Source of the DNA: Rotaria socialis
Lineage: Eukaryota; Rotifera; Eurotatoria; Philodinida; Philodinidae
Reading direction: 5' to 3'
Assembly (NCBI GenBank): GCA_905331475.1
Contig: CAJNYU010003040.1
Coordinates: 5,558 to 69,557 of the forward strand
Length of the DNA stretch: 64,000 nt
Part shown: positions 58,995-64,000 of the stretch, piece by piece
How positions within the stretch are numbered: position 1 is the first letter of the stretch
Layout of the letters: each line of letters opens with the position of its first letter
Made by a program: the position numbers and the translations under genes
The notes under the pieces: model-generated
What the model was told of the DNA's origin: nothing
The model's database searches: none
Seen by the model: only the letters and a program-made list of their open reading frames with translations

Positions 58995-60144
58995 TTCTAT
59001 TTCAAACAAAACAAAAAGAAACAACTTCTGTTTACTGATTGTTTTATTCCAGTTTTGTCATTATCAAAACAGCGTTGTCATTCTTATCTATTCAATAAAA
59101 GATGTACTCTCATGTAGTTATATTACTATTACACAATCGAAAGATTAGTATGAAAGAAAAAAAAGAGAATTTTCTTTTATCGTTGTTCATATTAAGTATA
59201 TCTAAATTGAATTTTATTAAAAATAATAAACTATACAATAAGATAGCATCAAACATATATTTACGAATTTTGTTTTCAAATTCTTAAAAACTCACGATTC
59301 TATTTCAATGTTTAAGACAAGAAACAAATATTTGAAGATTCTAGAGAGAACATCATACTTTTGGTGTTGATAGCTTCTTATGTAGTTAAAAATTTTAAGA
59401 TTCTTTTATTTGAATAAGATTTATTAGATTTCAAAACCATATACGAAGAAAAATTCTTAGATATAATCTCAGTTAAATATTTTTGTTTTAATCCATAGAT
59501 AAATTGATTCAAAATTTTTTAGTTCTTTCTTTTTTTCTAAATAATTTTCAAAATACAAAATTATTGAAATAAAATTTATTATAAACAATTCTTATTAACA
59601 TAATATTATATAAATCATCATAATATCATTTAGTTATTATAATAAATTCGTCTAATTAATAATTATAATTAAGATATTCATTTGAGTGAAATCTCCATTT
59701 CATATTAGTCGCAAGTAAAATCTTTGGAATTCTATTTACAAATTTTACTGTAATATAAAGCTATCAATTGCATGAAACTATATTTTCTAAACGAAAAACA
59801 AGATAGATGAAAACAAATTGTCTAATTTATAATAGATTTCTATAGAATTCAATTCGTCTGTCACTATGCAAAAGTTCGATAGTGATTCACAATTATTACG
59901 ACTCTGTCATATAAACAGGTCATGTACTATTTTGTTCGTTCGTACTTTGTCAGACGAAAATAGTTTCACTTTGATGTGAAGAAAAAGAAAACAAGCATGC
60001 GTTTTCGTTCTGCTTTTTCTCTCTCTCTCTATTCTATAGGTAGGCGTGTAAGTATAAATTTACTTTGTTTTTTTCTTCTTCTTCACTATCAGTTGTCGGC
60101 AAGTATCAATCGAAGTTTTATATCCAACAAAAATAATTTGAACA
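58995..60144. other. Intergenic, no gene seen
   Basis: AT-rich region between divergent genes; the last 200 bases, with CT-rich runs, are the likely promoter and leader of MGST1. Confidence 0.5.
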
Positions 60145-60719
60145 ATGTCAACATTTTATTATACTTCAACTAACACGGTTTTTCGAAATTTTTTATTTTA
60201 TGCAATATTATCAATTCTTAAAATGATGATTATGTCATTTTTAACTGTTGCTCAACGACTTCGAAAGAATGTAAATTAATATATATATATTCTCTTTTCA
60301 AATATGAAAAATAATATCTTTTTTGTTGAAAGGTATTTGCTAATCCTGAAGATATAATACCGAAAAAAGGAAAAACTGTTTTACCAACAACATCTGATCC
60401 AGATGTTGAACGTGTTCGTCGTAATCATTTAAATGATATTGAAAATATTATTCCATTTGTACTTATTGGACTGTGTTATGTTGCTTGTAATCCGGATTCG
60501 AATGTATCTTTATGGCATTTTCGTATTTTCTTTTTTTCACGAATTCTTCATACAATTTCCTATCAGGTTTTATTCATTGATTAGTTTTTATTTCCAATTT
60601 TCATTAATTAATTTTAATTTTAGCTTCCATTGCCACAACCAAGTCGACGTGTAACTTTTTTTATTGGATTAATTGTTACTGTCTCAATGGCCATACAAAC
60701 TCTTCTTGTCGTTTCTTAA
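60145..60719 (+). CDS. MGST1: Microsomal glutathione S-transferase 1 (MAPEG)
   Basis: Trimeric membrane enzyme of the ER and outer mitochondrial membrane that conjugates glutathione to reactive lipophiles and reduces lipid hydroperoxides. Three exons (60145-60270, 60333-60566, 60624-60719) give 151 residues, matching the usual 155. The first membrane helix (RNFLFYAILSILKMMIMSFL) is followed by FANPED and then the family signature VERVRRNHLNDIENIIPF, whose Arg, Asn and Glu residues bind glutathione. Helices 2-4 follow (LIGLCYVACNP, FRIFFFSRILHTISY, VTFFIGLIVTVSMAIQTLL). Intron phases are all zero. The gene is complete. Likely role: detoxification and oxidative-stress defence. Confidence 0.95.
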
Positions 60720-61468
60720 ATTGTCAATTCTAGATCATTATTTATTCTATGACAATATCATTATAGACATTATTCAAAGTAGATAGATACTTTTAGCTTT
60801 GTTTTTCAATTATTTCATTTCAAGAGAGATGATCAGATATTAAAAACATTAACATTCATAAATTCCCGTTTTTTTTGCAACAAACATTTTATACGATTTG
60901 ATTCGGATAATATTATTAACAATGAAATAAATTTTCAAAATGGTTTGATCATTGCTTCCATGATCTAACTAACAATAGAATTGATGATTTATTTTCTTAT
61001 TCAATTAGAATTTATTCTTTGTAATCATAACAATAAGTTAAATAAATCTTTCGAACTTGCCAAAAAACTACATTTAGTTCATTTCATTTTGAAACAAGTC
61101 TTCATTGGTTTACCAAAGATCTTTATTACATTGGATTTATTATGGTTCTCGAAATAATCATAAAATCAAATCTTACGGTTATTAATTCCATTAGAGCATT
61201 TAACTAAAACTATTGTTATAGTAATGAAGAAAATTCTCTTTTTAATGTTGTATGATGACTGATTTATAGGTATTGAAATCTTTCATAAACTTCGGTAAAT
61301 TTACTTTGTATTTCTTTGAAAAATGCTTTTACTATTGCCAGACTTGTCGATCAGGGAAGACGAGAGAGGCTCACCCCTCCAAAATAAAAATTTCTGACAG
61401 AAACATGTCGTATTCAAGTACTAATTATCAATTTTCTAGAAGGAAATCAACGAAAAACACATTTTGTT

Positions 61469-61639
61469 AACAACATCTCTCAGAAAAGCAGTGAATTTAA
61501 TGTTTGTCGTTCAGTTACTGTCGAAAAAAACGATGCGACACTTTCGGAATCATTTTTAGCTCCTTTCACTGTTCAAAATAATCGACTACAGCCTGTGTCA
61601 TACGAACCTTTTACAGTAAAAAGGAACACAATTAAATGA
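61469..61639 (+). pseudogene. Coding-like orphan exon
   Basis: Fifty-six open codons reading SSEFNVCRSVTVEKNDATLS and then APFTVQNNRLQPVSYEPFTV, with a CTCTCAG acceptor-like site at the left and codon use like host genes. No ATG and no partner exon in frame. Possibly a remnant of a gene whose other parts are lost. Family unknown. Confidence 0.25.
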
Positions 61640-62064
61640 TATTCCATTAAAATCATCGATTTTCTTTATTTTTCATTTGCGATAAGATTAGTCTACTTAC
61701 GACACTAAGAATTTTATTTCACATTCCAGTTTTGATTTTAATTAAATATCATTTAAAAACTGTCGTGTGTTTTAATGATACGTACGACTTCTGTTATGAT
61801 CACATTATGTTTCGACTCTCTTAATTATAAGTATGTGGTCAATATTTCACATGAATCTTTCTTTTAAATTTATCAATATTTTAACTGTGATAATGTTCAT
61901 TTTATACATCAACAAGGCACATATATTCACATATCGACGAGTACGCTTAATATGATTTAGTGCAGATTTGGATCTATCGATGATTATACCACCCAACTTA
62001 TGTCAGTCAGGCAAACAATATTTACCAATATTTTTGTAAGTAGATGAAAGTGTTTTGTTTTTCA

Positions 62065-62085
62065 ATATATATATATATATATATT
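62065..62085. repeat. (AT)n microsatellite
   Basis: About ten AT units in intergenic DNA. Confidence 0.85.
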
Positions 62086-63726
62086 TAAAAGTTAACTTGA
62101 GACCTCAGGTAGTATTATCTTAAGTCAGTAAAAAACGTATGCAAACGTTTACGGCGAAAAAACGATATGTAAAGAGGATGTTTGTGGATCTCATGCTGAA
62201 CCTAGAAATACGACCGAGTCATAGTAAAATTCTGAAACATACGCGAGCGAACAAGAGTGAAATAAAACATCCTGTACAATGCTATATTACTGTTTCACAT
62301 ACTGCGAAAAAATATACATACTTCATTGTCGGTAAGTTGTCCTTTTAACCGTACTACATTCGATTTTAGCAAGTATAGCGAATTACTAGAAAATCGGTTT
62401 CATATTTCGATTTTTATATTAAAGGAGAGAAGCACTTCTTGAAAATCTGAAGAATAGAAAATAGTATGCTTTACATTGTTGTTCTTACTCCTTACCCTTA
62501 CTCCTACCATTTTTCTGCTATATTTTCTCAGAACTCGTCATTACTTGTTCTAAGATATGTTTTTTTTTATTGTGATTCATTCTAGTAAAATTATACGAAA
62601 CTGTACTAATATCATTACAAAATTTTCATCCATTCAACTTTCTATTGAGCGAAAAATATCCATTATGTAGTTTACTATTTTCTAACTTAAATTTGAAGCT
62701 ATTATCATTCTAGAACTTTGATTCGAAGTTTTTATATAAAAAGGATCTGCTCTATTACTGGACTCGTATAAATCTTAAAATATCTTCATAGATTCTCAAA
62801 ATCTTTCAAGTTTTCTTTAAAAAAAGCCTTTTCTTAGTTTCAAATTATAGAAAATTATGAAATCCGGTAGATTATTTCGTGAACATTTTTCATAGTCTGC
62901 ATAGCATTATATTCATCGCCTTTTACTAAGTTGACGGTTCGGAATGATAAAAATAATAGATTTGGAAGATACTAACATGAATCCATCTAGTTCACCTGTA
63001 AAATACACCAGAATACAAGTTATTTTTTCGGTTTTTGACTGAAACCAATACCATCAGATAATAATTTGTTGACACTGCCAGCTTAAAATGACTACAAGAA
63101 TATAGTCACCGTAATATTGGCATGGCCATGTCTTATTAGTCGTGAAGAACAGAACAACGATTTGAAATAGCTCTCTATATTCAGATATGGCAGTGGTATA
63201 CACGCATAGATTGATTAATACACTGGTATCACACGATGATTTCGTCGAAGGTGTTGCATAAACATAAGCCGATGTATTCAAATAACTATCAGCATTTTAA
63301 CTCAAGTGAAAACAGTGCATTTCATTTACAGTATCTTTCGATAGAACTTTTAAGTATGTAGTCCATAGACTGATTGGTCTCAATTATGATCCAATCCCGT
63401 TCATTAAAATATCTGATATGAAGGATCAATTGAATATTAGAGAATCAATATAATACAATGAAAGTGCAAGGTTATTTTTATTGATAGACATATCGATGAA
63501 TAGGGGAGCGAAAAGCTAATCCAAAATAAAGAAGTATCAAATTCGACTGCAAAACCAACAGAATGGTAATGAATGAATGAAAGAGAGAAAATAGCCAATT
63601 TAGAGAAGAAAGAAACAGATGAAAATAACAACAAAGAAATAGTGTCAAAGTATATCTAAAGGTAGAACTTGACAAGATAAAACACACACACACAACACCG
63701 AACAGAAATCATTTGTTCTAACTTTC

Positions 63727-64000
63727 TTACTCAGATAGACTGAATTTTTTCTTTTTCTTTTTTGCAGCCACTTGTCTCAATCTTTCTCGCGCATCATCCG
63801 ATAGTCCACAATGTTGTAAAGCAAGCACCTTTAATGTTTTGTTTTGTTCAAGTATTTGTATAAGAGCTTCGATTGACTCATCAGTAATCGATTTATTGAA
63901 TGAAATATGCAATTTTTCGAGAGGTGAGCATGATGAATTAGGGTCAATACCACAAAGTACGTCTGCTAGTAGTCGAACACCATGATCTGTGATGCCCGTA
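63727..64000 (-). CDS. Leucine-rich-repeat protein, C-terminal part
   Basis: The minus-strand frame enters from beyond the window and ends at 63727. It reads GITDHGVRLLADVLCGIDPN, LEKLHISFNKSITDESIEAL and NKTLKVLALQHCGLSDDARE, then a run of six Lys and a short tail. This is the 28-residue ribonuclease-inhibitor type of leucine-rich repeat (LxxLxLxxxxITDxG), two to three units being visible. Such repeats occur in NLR-like, tropomodulin-like and RanGAP-like proteins; which one cannot be told because the N-terminal part is outside the window. The repeats bind partner proteins through their concave face. Confidence 0.75.
   Translation of the reverse strand, partial: TGITDHGVRLLADVLCGIDPNSSCSPLEKLHISFNKSITDESIEALIQILEQNKTLKVLALQHCGLSDDARERLRQVAAKKKKKKFSLSE

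Larger units (their letters stand above)
60720..63726. other. 3-kb intergenic stretch, remnants only
   Basis: No complete gene. It contains a coding-like remnant at 61469-61639, a slightly GC-richer patch around 61330-61410, a TA microsatellite at 62065-62085 and a 69-codon open stretch at 62139-62348 without recognisable domain. Confidence 0.45.

Noticed and set aside
62139-62348. 69-codon basic frame
   Set aside because: No family resemblance and no partner exon.
1-64000. Searched by eye for tRNA genes, rRNA, CRISPR arrays, bacterial operons and telomere-type repeats
   Set aside because: No cloverleaf with A and B boxes, no spaced direct-repeat array, no ribosomal sequence and no tandem telomeric units were seen; intron structure shows animal nuclear DNA.

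Overview
This is nuclear DNA from a small, intron-rich animal genome, most likely a bdelloid rotifer. It is strongly AT-rich. Most genes are split by GT-AG introns of about 47-66 bases, and the gene set is metazoan: an OATP-type transporter, TSG101, an ELAV-type RRM protein, PHGDH, methylmalonyl-CoA mutase, PIG-L and MGST1. Two features point to bdelloids: a secreted amidase of bacterial/trypanosomatid type carrying an intron, and an inverted, partly identical pair of TSG101 copies. The species cannot be fixed from sequence alone.

Layout. 1-2000: a small coiled-coil protein and a broken minus-strand gene. 2134-5297: ABCG/ABCH-like half transporter. 6092-9927: OATP/SLCO transporter whose large second intron holds a complete minus-strand SUMF2-like gene ending in KDEL. 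10645-11118: one-pass membrane protein. 11350-12025: 5' part of a TSG101 copy, cut off at an ambiguous base. 14541-16952: an unknown acidic protein and a complete TSG101 on the minus strand. 19521-20563: ELAV-like one-RRM protein whose start codon is split by an intron. 20920-21274: likely neuropeptide precursor. 22209-25918: repeats, a 1.2-kb element with terminal inverted repeats, and a decayed gene carrying a 277-bp CCGG-rich insertion. 26761-28715: PHGDH. 31984-34790: methylmalonyl-CoA mutase. 36511-38005: gene fragment. 39703-40677: Thr-rich secreted or surface protein. 41665-44559: PIG-L and a GT32-type glycosyltransferase, both minus strand. 49519-50670: CRAL-TRIO protein. 55523-56434: secreted CHAP amidase. 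57241-58432: a second 1.2-kb inverted-repeat element abutting a second ambiguous base. 58602-58994: small PY-motif membrane protein. 60145-60719: MGST1. 63727-64000: C-terminal part of a leucine-rich-repeat protein running off the window.

The genes do not form one pathway. Loose links are PIG-L with the sugar transferase (lipid glycosylation), MGST1 with the amidase (possible thiol chemistry), and PHGDH with the B12 mutase (central metabolism). About half the window is AT-rich sequence in which I see no gene; two stretches, near 44.6-49.5 kb and 50.7-55.5 kb, are each almost 5 kb.

The best leads are the TSG101 identity block that stops exactly at an N, the second N lying at the end of a near-perfect inverted repeat, the amidated-peptide precursor, and the secreted glutathionylspermidine-amidase-like protein. 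All exon models were made by hand from splice signals, reading-frame continuity and family resemblance; no search was run.
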